This document shows, piece by piece, positions 31,308 to 39,244 of a stretch of DNA of 64,000 nt. The stretch is from Saccharothrix australiensis. GTDB lineage: Bacteria > Actinomycetota > Actinomycetes > Mycobacteriales > Pseudonocardiaceae. The position numbers and the translations under genes are program-made. The notes below the pieces were generated by a model. The model was not told where the DNA came from. It saw only the letters and a list, made by a program, of their open reading frames with translations, and did no database searches. The DNA is taken from assembly GCF_003634935.1 (NCBI RefSeq), contig NZ_RBXO01000001.1:5853501-5917500 (forward strand). Direction: 5' to 3'. Within the stretch, counting starts at the first letter, position 1. Each line of letters opens with the position of its first letter.

Positions 31308-32735
31308 ATGAACACCCCGTACTGGGTAGCGGGACAGGCCGCGACGAGCGACGACGTGGTGGAGGTGCGCAGCCCCCACGACGGTGCGCTCGCCGGCACC
31401 ACCTCGAACGCGTCGGCGGACGACGTCGAACGCGCCATCGCCGCCGCCTCCGCCGTGGCGGAGGAGTTCGCCGCCCTGCCCGCGCACGCCCGCGCCGCCG
31501 CCCTGGACCACGTGTCCCGCCGGCTCGCCGAGCGCGCCGACGAGGTCGCCGCGCTGATCACGGCCGAGTCCGGCAAGCCGCTGAAGTGGTCGCGGATGGA
31601 GGTGTCGCGGGCCGTGTCGACGTTCCGCTGGGCCGCGGAGGAGGCGCGCCGCTTCTCCGGCGACCTCCAGCGCCTGGACACCGACCCGGCCGCGACCGGC
31701 CGCATGGCCCTGGTCCGCCGCGAGCCGCGCGGCGTGGTGCTGGGCATCGCGCCGTTCAACTTCCCGCTGAACCTGGTCGCGCACAAGGTCGCGCCGGCCA
31801 TCGCGGTGGGCGCGCCCATCATCGTGAAGCCCGCGCCCGCCACTCCCCTCGTGGCGCTGCTGCTGGGTTCCCTGCTCGCCGAGACCGACCTGCCCGCCGG
31901 GTCCTGGTCGGTCCTGCCGGTGCCCAACGAGGTGGCCGGCGAGCTGGTCGAGGACCCGCGCCTGCCGGTCGTGTCGTTCACCGGCTCGGGCCCGGTCGGC
32001 TACGGCATCCTGGACCGCGTGCCGCGCAAGCACGTGGTGCTGGAGCTGGGCGGCAACGCGGCGGCCGTCGTCTGTCCCGACTGGACGGACCTGGACTGGG
32101 CGGCGCAGCGCATCGCCACGTTCGCGATGTACCAGGGCGGCCAGTCGTGCATCTCGGTCCAGCGCGTGTACGTCCACCGGGACGTCTACGACTCGGTGGC
32201 CGACGCCGTCGTGGCGCACGTGCGCAAGCTGAGCACGGGCGCGCCCGACGACCCGGCGACCGACGTCGGCCCGCTGATCAACGAGGCGGCGGCGCGGCGG
32301 GTCGAGTCCTGGGTGGAAGAAGCGGTGGCCGCGGGCGCGCGCGTGCTGACCGGTGGCACGCGTTCCGGCGCGACCTACGCGCCCACCGTGCTGGCCGACG
32401 TGCCCGAGGGCTGCAAGGTGGTCGAGGAGGAGGTCTTCGGCCCCGTGCTGGTGCTGGCGGCCGTGGATTCCGTGGAGGACGCCTTCGCCAAGGTCAACGC
32501 GTCGCGGTTCGGGCTCCAGGCGGGCCTGTTCACGCACGACCTGCGGGTGGCGTTCCAGGCGTCCAAGCGCCTGGCCGTCGGCGGCGTGATCGTGGGCGAC
32601 GTGCCGAGCTTCCGGGCCGACCAGATGCCCTACGGCGGTGTGAAGGAGTCCGGCACCGGCCGCGAGGGCGTGCACGCGGCGATGGAGGACCTGACCGACC
32701 CGCGCGTCCTGGTCCTGACCGGGCTCGACCTGTGA
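31308..32735 (+). CDS. NAD(P)-dependent aldehyde dehydrogenase
   Basis: 475 residues, ALDH superfamily. Cofactor and catalytic motifs in order: GIAPFNFPLNL (Asn169-type), KPAPATPL, FTGSGPVGYGI, catalytic Glu in VLELGGNAA and catalytic Cys in YQGGQSCISVQR. The end has GGVKESGTGREG. The GGQSC and FTGSGPVG signature is common in succinate-semialdehyde and glyceraldehyde-3-phosphate (GapN/lactaldehyde) type enzymes. ATG at 31308 follows AAGGAG; an upstream open extension is repeat DNA and is rejected. Divergent from the PucR regulator, which probably controls it. Substrate unknown. Confidence 0.94.
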   Translation: MNTPYWVAGQAATSDDVVEVRSPHDGALAGTTSNASADDVERAIAAASAVAEEFAALPAHARAAALDHVSRRLAERADEVAALITAESGKPLKWSRMEVSRAVSTFRWAAEEARRFSGDLQRLDTDPAATGRMALVRREPRGVVLGIAPFNFPLNLVAHKVAPAIAVGAPIIVKPAPATPLVALLLGSLLAETDLPAGSWSVLPVPNEVAGELVEDPRLPVVSFTGSGPVGYGILDRVPRKHVVLELGGNAAAVVCPDWTDLDWAAQRIATFAMYQGGQSCISVQRVYVHRDVYDSVADAVVAHVRKLSTGAPDDPATDVGPLINEAAARRVESWVEEAVAAGARVLTGGTRSGATYAPTVLADVPEGCKVVEEEVFGPVLVLAAVDSVEDAFAKVNASRFGLQAGLFTHDLRVAFQASKRLAVGGVIVGDVPSFRADQMPYGGVKESGTGREGVHAAMEDLTDPRVLVLTGLDL

Positions 32736-32781
32736 CGCCCCTCGGCCGCTGAGCCGAGCCGGGACGCCCCGCGGCGACGAG

Positions 32782-32822
32782 CCGCCGGCGCACGCGCTCC
32801 CTGGGTGCGCGTGCGCCGGCGG
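32782..32822. terminator. Bidirectional terminator between ALDH and AI-2E transporter genes
   Basis: Perfect 16-bp inverted repeat (CCGCCGGCGCACGCGC and complement) with a 9-nt loop, midway between two convergent stop codons. Confidence 0.88.
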
Positions 32823-32882
32823 GTCCGGCCGCGCTCGGGCGGTCGTCCGGGCCGCCCGAGCGGCAACCGGGCGGCGGCCCCG

Positions 32883-33935
32883 TCAGCTCCGCCCCGGCAC
32901 GCGCGGGGCGGGCCGCACGCGGGAGGTCAGCAGCGCGTCGGCCCACCGGGCGCGCGGGTCCACGTCCACCAGCAGCAGCTTGGCCAGCAGGGTCAGCGGG
33001 ATGGCCAGGATCGCGCCCAGCGCGCCGAGCAGCCACGCCCAGAACAGCAGGGCCAGGAACGTGACCGTGGTGGAGAGGCCGACCGAGTCGCCGACGAACC
33101 GGGGCTGGATCAGGGTCTGCACCACGAAGTTCAGCACGCTGTAGGCCACGACCACCCACGCCGCGAGCGGCCAGCCGCCCTCCAGCAGCGCCAGCAGGAC
33201 CGGCGGGATCAGGCCGAGGACGAACCCCACGTTCGGGATGTAGTTGGTGATGAACGACAGCAGCGCCCACAGGACCGGCAGCGGGATGTCCATCACCGCC
33301 AGGGCGACGCCGTCGAGCACCGCCACGATCGCGCCGAAGACCGTCGACACCACCAGGTACTTGCGGGTGCCCGCCGCGAACCGGCCCAGGGCCGCCGCGA
33401 CGTCCGGCCGGTCGGCGGCGATCAGCGCGGTCCGCTCGCCGACGGTGTTCGCGTCGACGCTCAGGAACAGCAGCAGCGACAGCAGGAACACGATGTTGGA
33501 CGCCAGGCCGCCCACGCTGCTCAGCACCGCGCCGAGGACGCCCGCGAGCCGGCCGACGTCCAGGCCGTCGGCGAGCCTGGTCAGCTGCTCCGCGCCCACG
33601 CCGAACGCGGCCAGCTCGCCCGCGGCGGCGTCGACCAGCGCGCCGGCGCGGTCGGCGTAGCGGGGCAGCTCCGTCGCCAGCCGCGCCGCCGACACGACCA
33701 GGACGGCGACCAGGGACAGCAGGATCGCGTACACGCAGACCACCAGCGCGGTGGACGCGAGCCAGCCAGGCACGCCCTTCCCGCGCAGCCAGGAGTGCAC
33801 GGGGCCGACCGCGATGACCAGGGTCAGGGCGAGGAACACCGGGCCGATGAGCCAGGACATCGCCATGACGCCCGCGCCGGTGACCACCGCGGCGGCCGTG
33901 CCCAGCAACACCACCAGACCTCGGGGCAGCACCAT
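32883..33935 (-). CDS. AI-2E family transporter (UPF0118 permease)
   Basis: 350 residues with the eight-span layout of the AI-2 exporter/TqsA superfamily: two N-terminal pairs (LVVLLGTAAAVVTGAGVMAM and LTLVIAVGPVHSWL), a long soluble helix region (about 85-140; LVDAAAGELAAFGVGAEQLTRL), then further spans including VLWALLSFITNYIPNVGFVLG and VVQTLIQPRFVGDSVGLSTTV, the family's strongest motif. ATG at 33935. It is divergent from the SLOG/LSDAT gene by 87 bp. Many members move solutes other than AI-2 (for example Na+/H+ antiport), so the substrate is open. Confidence 0.92.
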   Translation of the reverse strand: MVLPRGLVVLLGTAAAVVTGAGVMAMSWLIGPVFLALTLVIAVGPVHSWLRGKGVPGWLASTALVVCVYAILLSLVAVLVVSAARLATELPRYADRAGALVDAAAGELAAFGVGAEQLTRLADGLDVGRLAGVLGAVLSSVGGLASNIVFLLSLLLFLSVDANTVGERTALIAADRPDVAAALGRFAAGTRKYLVVSTVFGAIVAVLDGVALAVMDIPLPVLWALLSFITNYIPNVGFVLGLIPPVLLALLEGGWPLAAWVVVAYSVLNFVVQTLIQPRFVGDSVGLSTTVTFLALLFWAWLLGALGAILAIPLTLLAKLLLVDVDPRARWADALLTSRVRPAPRVPGRS

Positions 33936-34022
33936 CGTCCGAGCGTAGGACCGGGGTGGCGGATCGGCTCGGGTTGCGCGCGGCGGCCCCTCGCCGGCGG
34001 GGGCGCCGGTAGCGTCACGGCG

Positions 34023-34637
34023 ATGCGGGTGACGTCCGGCGCGGAGCTGTCCCGGCTGCCGCGCGAGCGGCCGGTGCTGGTGCTGGTGGGCGGCGCGGAC
34101 GGGATGGCCGCCGAGCCGCTCGCGGCGCTCGGCGCGGCGCTGGCCGACCTGGTGCCGGTGCTGGACGAGCTGGGCGCCGTCGTCGTGGACGGCGGCACCG
34201 ACACGGGTGTCATGCGCGCCGCGGGTCGGGCCCGCGCCGCGGCGGGCGGTCGGTTCCCGCTGATCGGGGTCGTCGCGGACGGGGTGACCGCGACCTACGA
34301 GCCGAACCACACCGACCTCGTGCTGGTGCCGGGCGACCGGTGGGGCGCGGAGGCGCCGTGGCTCGCGGACGTCGCCGGGGTGGTCGCGGGGTCGCGGCCG
34401 TCGGTCACCGTGCTGGCCAACGGCGGCGGGATCGCGTACGAGGACGCCGCGCTGAGCCTGGCGCGTGGCCGCCGCCTGGTGGTGGTGCGGGGCACCGGCC
34501 GCACGGCCGACGCGATCGCCGGGCGCGCCGGGCCGAGGGCGGCGCGGATCGCCGCCTCGCCGCTGACCGCCGTGGTCGGGTTGCCGGGGCTCGTCGCGCA
34601 CGTCGGTCGGGTCCTGCGGGAGGCGGGCGGCGCCTGA
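34023..34637 (+). CDS. SLOG superfamily protein (LSDAT/TRPM-like nucleotide-ligand sensor)
   Basis: 204 residues. Rossmann-like fold with VLVLVGGADGMAAEP (about 20-34), the ligand loop VVVDGGTDTGVMRAAGR (about 55-71), EPNHTDLVLVPGDRWGAEAPWLADVA (in part: PNHTDLVLVPG) and the late glycine motif TVLANGGGIAYEDA. These are the hallmarks of the prokaryotic LSDAT family within SLOG domains, which bind nucleotide-derived ligands such as ADP-ribose. Start ATG at 34023, with no classical ribosome site. It stands alone with no toxin-like or channel partner, whereas family members are often linked to immunity systems. Function not assigned. Confidence 0.78.
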   Translation: MRVTSGAELSRLPRERPVLVLVGGADGMAAEPLAALGAALADLVPVLDELGAVVVDGGTDTGVMRAAGRARAAAGGRFPLIGVVADGVTATYEPNHTDLVLVPGDRWGAEAPWLADVAGVVAGSRPSVTVLANGGGIAYEDAALSLARGRRLVVVRGTGRTADAIAGRAGPRAARIAASPLTAVVGLPGLVAHVGRVLREAGGA

Positions 34638-35007
34638 GCGGGGCGGGCATCCGACCGGGTCTGGCCGGCCGACGCCGCGTCACCGGGCGGTGGGTGCGGC
34701 TGGTGCCGACGACGGCCACCGCCGCGACCGGCGTGGCGGCCGGCGCAGGACGCGGTGCGCCGCGAGCACCCCATGTGGCCCGGACCGCCCCGAACCGATC
34801 CCGCCGAGCCGACCGGCATCCCACCGCTGACGAGCCGCGCGACCCACGCGCCGTGCCGGGCACCCCCGCCCCCGTCCCGCGCCGCCGCCGCTCCCCCGGA
34901 CGCGGAGCCGCACCGGGCGAGTGGTGCGCGCGGGACGGCAGCGCCGACGCCGTGATCGGCTGGGCCGCGAGATGACCTCCTGGCGTCTTGATCGATCACG
35001 CGACAGT
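34638..35007. other. Gene-free stretch upstream of the methyltransferase gene
   Basis: About 370 bp, extremely GC-rich, with no ribosome-site-preceded frame, repeat or hairpin that I could support. The last 40 bases (TTGATCGATCACGCGACAGTATG) are less GC-rich and are a plausible promoter and leaderless start region. Confidence 0.4.
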
Positions 35008-35751
35008 ATGGGGAACATGCCTGCCAATCTTGAGAGCTCCGCCGACGTGGCCGTGGAGAACGACTACGACAGCTTCGCCGAGGCGTACGCGGCCGAGAAC
35101 GACAGCAGCCTCGTCAACGCCTACTACGCCCGGCCCGCGATCCTGGACCTGGCCGGCGACGTGGCCGGCCGGCGGATCCTCGACGCCGGTTGCGGCGCCG
35201 GCGCCGTGTCGGCGGCGCTGCGCGACCGCGGTGCCGTCGTGACCGGCTTCGACCGGAGCGCCCGGATGGTGGAGCTGGCCCGGCAGCGCCTCGGCGCCGA
35301 CACGGACCTGCGGGTCGCCGACATCACCCGACCGCTGCCGTACCCCGACGGCGCGTTCGACGACGTCGTCGCCGCCCTGGTGCTGCACTACCTGGAGGAC
35401 TGGACCGGACCGCTGGCCGAGCTGCGGCGGGTGCTGAAGCCCGGTGGCCGGCTGATCGTGGTGGTCAACCACCCCATCATCCTCAAGATGGCGCATCGCG
35501 AGAGCGACTACTTCGCGACCACCAAGTGGTCCGACGAGTACGACTTCAACGGCCGGAAGGCCGTGCTCACCTACTGGCACCGGCCGCTGCACGCGATGAC
35601 CGACGCCTTCACCGCGGCCGGCTTCCGCACGGCCGTCATCAGCGAGCCGCCGCCGGCGCCGGAAGCCCACGAACTCTTCCCCGACGAGATGGCGAGGTTC
35701 CCCTCCGGGGCCTTCCTGAGCTTCCTGTTCTTCGTCCTGGAGGCCGCCTGA
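35008..35751 (+). CDS. Class I SAM-dependent methyltransferase
   Basis: About 247 residues, Methyltransf_11 type. Motif I is ILDAGCGAGAVSAAL (about 55-69), the acidic Asp of motif II is in VTGFDRSARMVELA, motif III region LRVADITRPLPYPDGAFDDVV, and post-I LRRVLKPGGRLIVVV. The family member methylates a small molecule. A C-terminal block with HRESDYFATTKWSDEY is seen in actinomycete members of this group. Start either ATG 35008 or ATG 35017; neither has a strong ribosome site. Alone in its unit; natural-product tailoring or metabolite methylation both fit. Confidence 0.9.
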   Translation: MGNMPANLESSADVAVENDYDSFAEAYAAENDSSLVNAYYARPAILDLAGDVAGRRILDAGCGAGAVSAALRDRGAVVTGFDRSARMVELARQRLGADTDLRVADITRPLPYPDGAFDDVVAALVLHYLEDWTGPLAELRRVLKPGGRLIVVVNHPIILKMAHRESDYFATTKWSDEYDFNGRKAVLTYWHRPLHAMTDAFTAAGFRTAVISEPPPAPEAHELFPDEMARFPSGAFLSFLFFVLEAA

Positions 35752-35764
35752 CCGCGGCGCATGA

Positions 35765-35887
35765 ATGACAAAGCCGCTCCCGAGCTTGAGTTCGTCGCGG
35801 CACGCCTCAGTCAGGGACCGGTCCTACCCGGACAGGCTGTCCAACGGATGCATCCGGGTCAGCGCCCAGGTCCTGATCCGGCGCTGA
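35765..35887 (+). pseudogene. Possible relic of an L,D-transpeptidase active site
   Basis: A 40-codon frame (ATG 35765 to TGA 35887) contains YPDRLSNGCIRVSAQVL. S-[HN]-G-C-[IV]-R is the catalytic Cys motif of YkuD L,D-transpeptidases. Nothing of the rest of that domain is present, so this would be a 3' remnant. It could also be chance in GC-rich DNA. Confidence 0.3.
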
Positions 35888-36099
35888 TCAAGGTAGCGGG
35901 CGTGCGACTTCGGCTGCCCGGTGCCCGAGACGCCCGTCCACCGACCCCGAGCGCGACACCGGCCCGGTGTCGGCGCGGCCGTCCACGCTCGTCGCCCCGC
36001 CCGGCGTCGGACCGCTCGCCGAGCCCTGCCGGAGCCCCCGGAGCACGACAAACGGAACCACGGTCGAGCTAAAAGTTGTCACTCGGCAATCACACAGAG

Positions 36100-36115
36100 T
36101 ATGGTCTAGACCTGC
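36100..36115. promoter_or_regulatory. DasR-like operator (dre) upstream of the LPMO gene
   Basis: TGGTCTAGACC at 36102-36112 contains the perfect 10-bp palindrome GGTCTAGACC, the core of the DasR-responsive element TGGTCTAGACCA. It lies about 100 bp upstream of the LPMO start. DasR is the GntR-type repressor, released by glucosamine-6-phosphate, that controls chitin utilisation in streptomycetes and relatives. Confidence 0.72.
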
Positions 36116-36210
36116 CGCCGCGTTGGGTGAATGTCCTGCCCAGAGCGGTTCACGCTGCTTCGGGTAAGGGGGTGCCCAGCGAAGTTCCCGCCCTCCCGAA
36201 AGGAGCCGAC

Positions 36211-36729
36211 ATGGCTCTCCGCCGAAGGATCGCCGCACTGGCGGCCGGTGTTCTCGCCGCGCCGCTCGTGGTCGTCGCACTGCCGACGGCACCGGCGTTC
36301 GCCCACGGATACGTGTCGTCGCCGCCGAGCAGGCAGGCCCAGTGCGCGAAGGGCACGGTGCCCTGCGGCAGCATCAAGTACGAGCCGCAGAGCGTCGAGG
36401 GCCCCAAGGGCCTGCGCACCTGCCACGGCGGCAACGCCGGGTTCGCCGAGCTGAACAACGACAGCAAGGGCTGGAAGGTCACCAACGTCGGCCGGAGCGT
36501 CACGTTCAACTGGGTGTTCACCGCCCGCCACCGCACCGCCAACTACGAGTACTACGTCGGCGGCCAGCGGGTCGGGTACGTGGACGGCAAGATGCAGCAG
36601 CCGCCGTCGACGGTGTCCCACACCGTCAACCTCGGCAACGTGTCGGGCAAGCAGAAGGTCCTCGCGATCTGGAACATCGGGGACACCTCGAACGCGTTCT
36701 ACGCCTGCATCGACGTCAACGTGAGCTGA
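36211..36729 (+). CDS. AA10 lytic polysaccharide monooxygenase (chitin-binding type)
   Basis: 172 residues, secreted copper enzyme that cleaves crystalline chitin or cellulose oxidatively. The signal peptide ends APAFA, so mature residue 1 is His32 (HGYVSSPPSRQAQC), the N-terminal half of the histidine brace. The second brace histidine is His107 in WVFTARHRTANYEYYV. The end WNIGDTSNAFYACIDVNV is typical of small chitin-active members. No carbohydrate-binding module follows, so it is a minimal single-domain form. ATG at 36211 follows AAAGGAG. A DasR-like operator upstream and a strong terminator downstream define a single-gene unit that should respond to chitin-derived amino sugars. Confidence 0.95.
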   Translation: MALRRRIAALAAGVLAAPLVVVALPTAPAFAHGYVSSPPSRQAQCAKGTVPCGSIKYEPQSVEGPKGLRTCHGGNAGFAELNNDSKGWKVTNVGRSVTFNWVFTARHRTANYEYYVGGQRVGYVDGKMQQPPSTVSHTVNLGNVSGKQKVLAIWNIGDTSNAFYACIDVNVS

Positions 36730-36748
36730 TGACGCGGTTCTGAACACC

Positions 36749-36784
36749 GGTGGGGGCGTGCCAGCCTGTAGGCACGCCCCCACC
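36749..36784. terminator. Terminator between LPMO and SDR genes
   Basis: Perfect 14-bp inverted repeat (GGTGGGGGCGTGCC / GGCACGCCCCCACC) with an 8-nt loop between convergent genes. Confidence 0.9.
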
Positions 36785-36790
36785 ACCGCG

Positions 36791-37519
36791 TCAGATGGTG
36801 AAACCGCCGTCGACGTGCAGCTGCGCGCCGGTGAGGTAACCGGCCTCCGGCGACGCCACGAAGGCCACCAGGGCGGCGACCTCGTCCGGCTCGGCGTACC
36901 GGCCGACCGCCGTGAAGCCCCGGATCACGTCCGCGAACGGGCCGTCCGCCGGGTTCAGGTCGGTGTTCGTGGGCCCGGGGCTCACCAGGTTCACGGTGAT
37001 GCCGCGCGGCCCCAGCTCACGCCCCAGCGCCTTGGTGAGGCCCACCAGCGCCGCCTTGCTCGCCGAGTACAGCGACAAGCCGGGGAAGGGCGCCCGCTCG
37101 GCCACGTTGCTGCCGATGCCGATGATCCGGCCGCCCTCGCCCAGGTGCGGCAGCGCCGCCTTCACCGCCACCCACGGCGCGCGCACGTTCAGGTCGAACG
37201 TGCGGTCGAAGTCCGCCACACCCAGCTCCTCGACCGGGCCCACGAGGTAGGCGGCGGCGTTGTTCACCAGGATGTCCAGGCGTCCCAGCGCGCCGACCGC
37301 CTCGTCCACGGCCGCCGTGACGGCGTCCGCGTCCGCGCCGTCGGCCCGGATCGCCACCACCCGGCGGCCGAGCGCCTTCACCCGCTCCACGATGTCGTCC
37401 GCGTTGTTCCGACAGGTCACCGCGATGTCCGCGCCGTCGCGGGCCAGCCGCGCCGCGACCGCCGCGCCGATGCCCCTGCTGCCGCCCGTGACCAGCGCGA
37501 CCTTGCCTTCGATGTGCAT
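36791..37519 (-). CDS. Short-chain dehydrogenase/reductase
   Basis: 242 residues, classical SDR. NAD(P) motif VTGGSRGIGAAVA (about 10-22), NNAAA (about 90), catalytic Ser in IIGIGSNVAERAPF region and YSASK (Tyr about 151, Lys about 155), then PGPTNTDLNP. Ends in the usual DGGFTI C-terminus. The residue after the second strand (TCRNNADD, Arg/Asn) suggests NADP preference. The start MHIEGKVALVTG is the standard family start. Single gene, convergent with the LPMO gene. A 3-oxoacyl-ACP reductase-like or glucose-dehydrogenase-like role cannot be separated by sequence alone. Confidence 0.92.
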   Translation of the reverse strand: MHIEGKVALVTGGSRGIGAAVAARLARDGADIAVTCRNNADDIVERVKALGRRVVAIRADGADADAVTAAVDEAVGALGRLDILVNNAAAYLVGPVEELGVADFDRTFDLNVRAPWVAVKAALPHLGEGGRIIGIGSNVAERAPFPGLSLYSASKAALVGLTKALGRELGPRGITVNLVSPGPTNTDLNPADGPFADVIRGFTAVGRYAEPDEVAALVAFVASPEAGYLTGAQLHVDGGFTI

Positions 37520-37655
37520 GGGGACGATCTTCGACGGCTCCCGGCGACGGGTCCGGCGGCAATCGGACGCCGTGCCGGCGGCGCCGGAAATCCGTTGCGC
37601 GGTGTCACCCGATTGCCTAGCGTTCCCGGTACACGAGGAAGGAGGTGGTCCGAAG

Positions 37656-37697
37656 TTGTATAGCTACAGGACTCGTCGTGAGGTGGCTGTCCGCTAG
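37656..37697 (+). CDS. Candidate 13-codon mini-ORF (LYSYRTRREVAVR)
   Basis: GGAGGTGG lies seven bases before a TTG opening a 13-codon frame ending in TAG at 37697; five of 13 residues are Arg or Lys-like. The strong ribosome site in an otherwise empty 280-bp gap is the main evidence. Could be a leader peptide or a regulatory RNA end; no downstream plus-strand gene follows before convergent udgX. Confidence 0.4.
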   Translation: MYSYRTRREVAVR

Positions 37698-37799
37698 GAC
37701 CGGCCTTTCCCAGGTGGTCCGGGCGAATCCCAGGCAGCCACCCGGCCCCCGTGACCCCGAGCCCAGTCCAGCTCGGCCCGCACCCCGTGCGGGAAGCGG

Positions 37800-38435
37800 T
37801 CAGGGGGCCGTTTCACGTTCCAGGTGCCGCCGCACCACGCGCAGGTCGGCCAGGAACCCGGCGTACGCCTCGGCCCGGTCGGGCGCGCGCAGCACCGCCG
37901 ACGGGTGCACGGTGGCGATCACGTGGTGGCCCTCGTCGCTGCGCTCCAGCCGCCCCCGGCGCTCGCTGACCTTGTAGTCGACGCCCAGCACGGCCTTCGC
38001 GGCGGTCGCGCCCAGGCAGACCACCAGGTCCGGGCGCACCTCGGCCAGTTCCGCGCGCAGCCACGGCAGGCACGCGACGACCTCGCCCCTGGCGGGCGTC
38101 TTGTGGATGCGGCGCTTGCCGCGCTCGGCGGGCACGAACTTGAAGTGCTTCACCGCGTTGGTCACGTAGACGCCCTCGCGCAACAGGTCCGCCTCGTCGA
38201 GCGCCTTGTCCAGCAGCTTCCCCGCGGGCCCCACGAACGGCTCGCCCTCGCGGTCCTCCACGTCGCCGGGCTGCTCGCCGACGAGCAGCAGGCGCGCGTC
38301 CGGCGGACCCGACCCGAACACCGTCTGGGTCGCCGGCCCGTACAGGTCGCAGCCCCGGCACCCGCGCGCTGCGGCGCGCAGCGCCGCCAAGTCCGCGCCC
38401 TCGGGCACGAACGGGGCGGCGCTGCGCTTGCGCAC
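37800..38435 (-). CDS. udgX: UdgX family uracil-DNA glycosylase
   Basis: 211 residues, family 4-like uracil-DNA glycosylase with a 4Fe-4S cluster (Cys26, Cys29, Cys122, Cys140). Motif GEQPGDVEDREGEPFVGPAG contains the uracil pocket. The insert KRRIHKTP (His111) is the diagnostic UdgX loop, in which the histidine attacks the abasic sugar and leaves the enzyme covalently bound to DNA. HPSAVLRAP is the second catalytic motif. The GTG at 38435 is two bases past the stop of the CsbD-like gene, so both are one transcript. This links a DNA-repair enzyme with a general-stress protein. Known UdgX proteins occur mainly in actinobacteria. Confidence 0.94.
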   Translation of the reverse strand: MRKRSAAPFVPEGADLAALRAAARGCRGCDLYGPATQTVFGSGPPDARLLLVGEQPGDVEDREGEPFVGPAGKLLDKALDEADLLREGVYVTNAVKHFKFVPAERGKRRIHKTPARGEVVACLPWLRAELAEVRPDLVVCLGATAAKAVLGVDYKVSERRGRLERSDEGHHVIATVHPSAVLRAPDRAEAYAGFLADLRVVRRHLERETAP

Positions 38436-38437
38436 GG

Positions 38438-38620
38438 TCAGTGGCCGTCGGGGCGGAAGGCGTCCTTGACCTTCTCGCCGGCCTGCTTGAGCGCGCCCTT
38501 GGCCTGCTCGGCCTTGCCCTCCGCCTGCCACTGCTCGTTGTCGGTGGCGTCGCCGAGGGTCTCCTTGGCGCGACCCTTCATCTCCTCGGCCTTGTTGCTG
38601 ACCTTGTCGTCGGCACCCAT
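38438..38620 (-). CDS. CsbD-like stress protein (60 aa)
   Basis: Hydrophilic helical protein: GADDKVSNKAEEMKGRAKE then ATDNEQWQAEGKAEQAKGAL, the CsbD family pattern (lysine-rich amphipathic repeats, typically 55-70 residues). CsbD genes belong to general-stress regulons in Gram-positive bacteria; the molecular role is unknown. ATG at 38620 follows AAAGGACC. It is the first gene of an operon with udgX, overlapping its leader by two bases. Confidence 0.88.
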   Translation of the reverse strand: MGADDKVSNKAEEMKGRAKETLGDATDNEQWQAEGKAEQAKGALKQAGEKVKDAFRPDGH

Positions 38621-38692
38621 GAGCGGTCCTTTCGTCGACATCAGGTCCCACCCGAGGCATACCCACCGGGGCCGCCGGGAAACCCGGCGGCC

Positions 38693-39049
38693 ATGACCAG
38701 CCGGATCATCGCCATCGCCCTGGACAGCCCCGCCGACCACACGGCCCTGCGCGGGTTCTGGTGCGCCGCCCTCGACTACCGGGTGTCCCGGACGTGGCGC
38801 GACGCGAAGGGCGTCGAGTACGCGGAGCTGTCCGGCGACGGGCCGGTGCTGCTCCTCCAGCCCGTCGACGAGCCGAAGCGGGTCAAGAACCGGCTGCACC
38901 TCGACCTCGCGGCGGACGGCGACCGGGACGCCGAGGTGGCGCGGCTGGTCGGGCTCGGCGCGCGGGTCGTCGACCGCGACCCGGAGCTGCCCTGGGTCGT
39001 GCTGGCCGACCCGGCGGGCAACGAGTTCTGCGTCCTCCCGCCGCGCTGA
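38693..39049 (+). CDS. VOC/glyoxalase-like protein
   Basis: 118 residues of the vicinal oxygen chelate fold: IIAIALDSPADHTALRGFWCAALDYRV, NRLHLDLAADG and LADPAGNEFCVLPPR, the usual beta-alpha-beta-beta-beta pattern and C-terminal DPxGNEFC. Actinomycete 'glyoxalase-like' proteins of this size often lack a metal and bind small ligands. ATG at 38693, divergent from the CsbD/udgX operon with 72 bp between start codons, so promoters overlap. Ligand unknown. Confidence 0.85.
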   Translation: MTSRIIAIALDSPADHTALRGFWCAALDYRVSRTWRDAKGVEYAELSGDGPVLLLQPVDEPKRVKNRLHLDLAADGDRDAEVARLVGLGARVVDRDPELPWVVLADPAGNEFCVLPPR

Positions 39050-39244
39050 GGACCCTCCGGTTTCTCCTCCGCACCCGGCTCTACTACGGTGATCGTCTAC
39101 GCGGTTGAAAAGCCAGCCGCAAGCCACCCGGCGCCCAGCCCTTGGGCACCAGGGTCAGCGTCAGCTGAGGGCTTGCCGGAGCTGGCACCGCCTGCCCTCG
39201 CATGCGCCGCTGACCCGGTTTCGACGTGCGAGAGGAGCCCGACC

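Noticed and set aside
35761..36072. 103-codon plus-strand ORF upstream of the LPMO gene
   Set aside because: No ribosome site, low-complexity Pro/Arg/Ser end and no similarity; the DasR-like site and LPMO promoter occupy the region.
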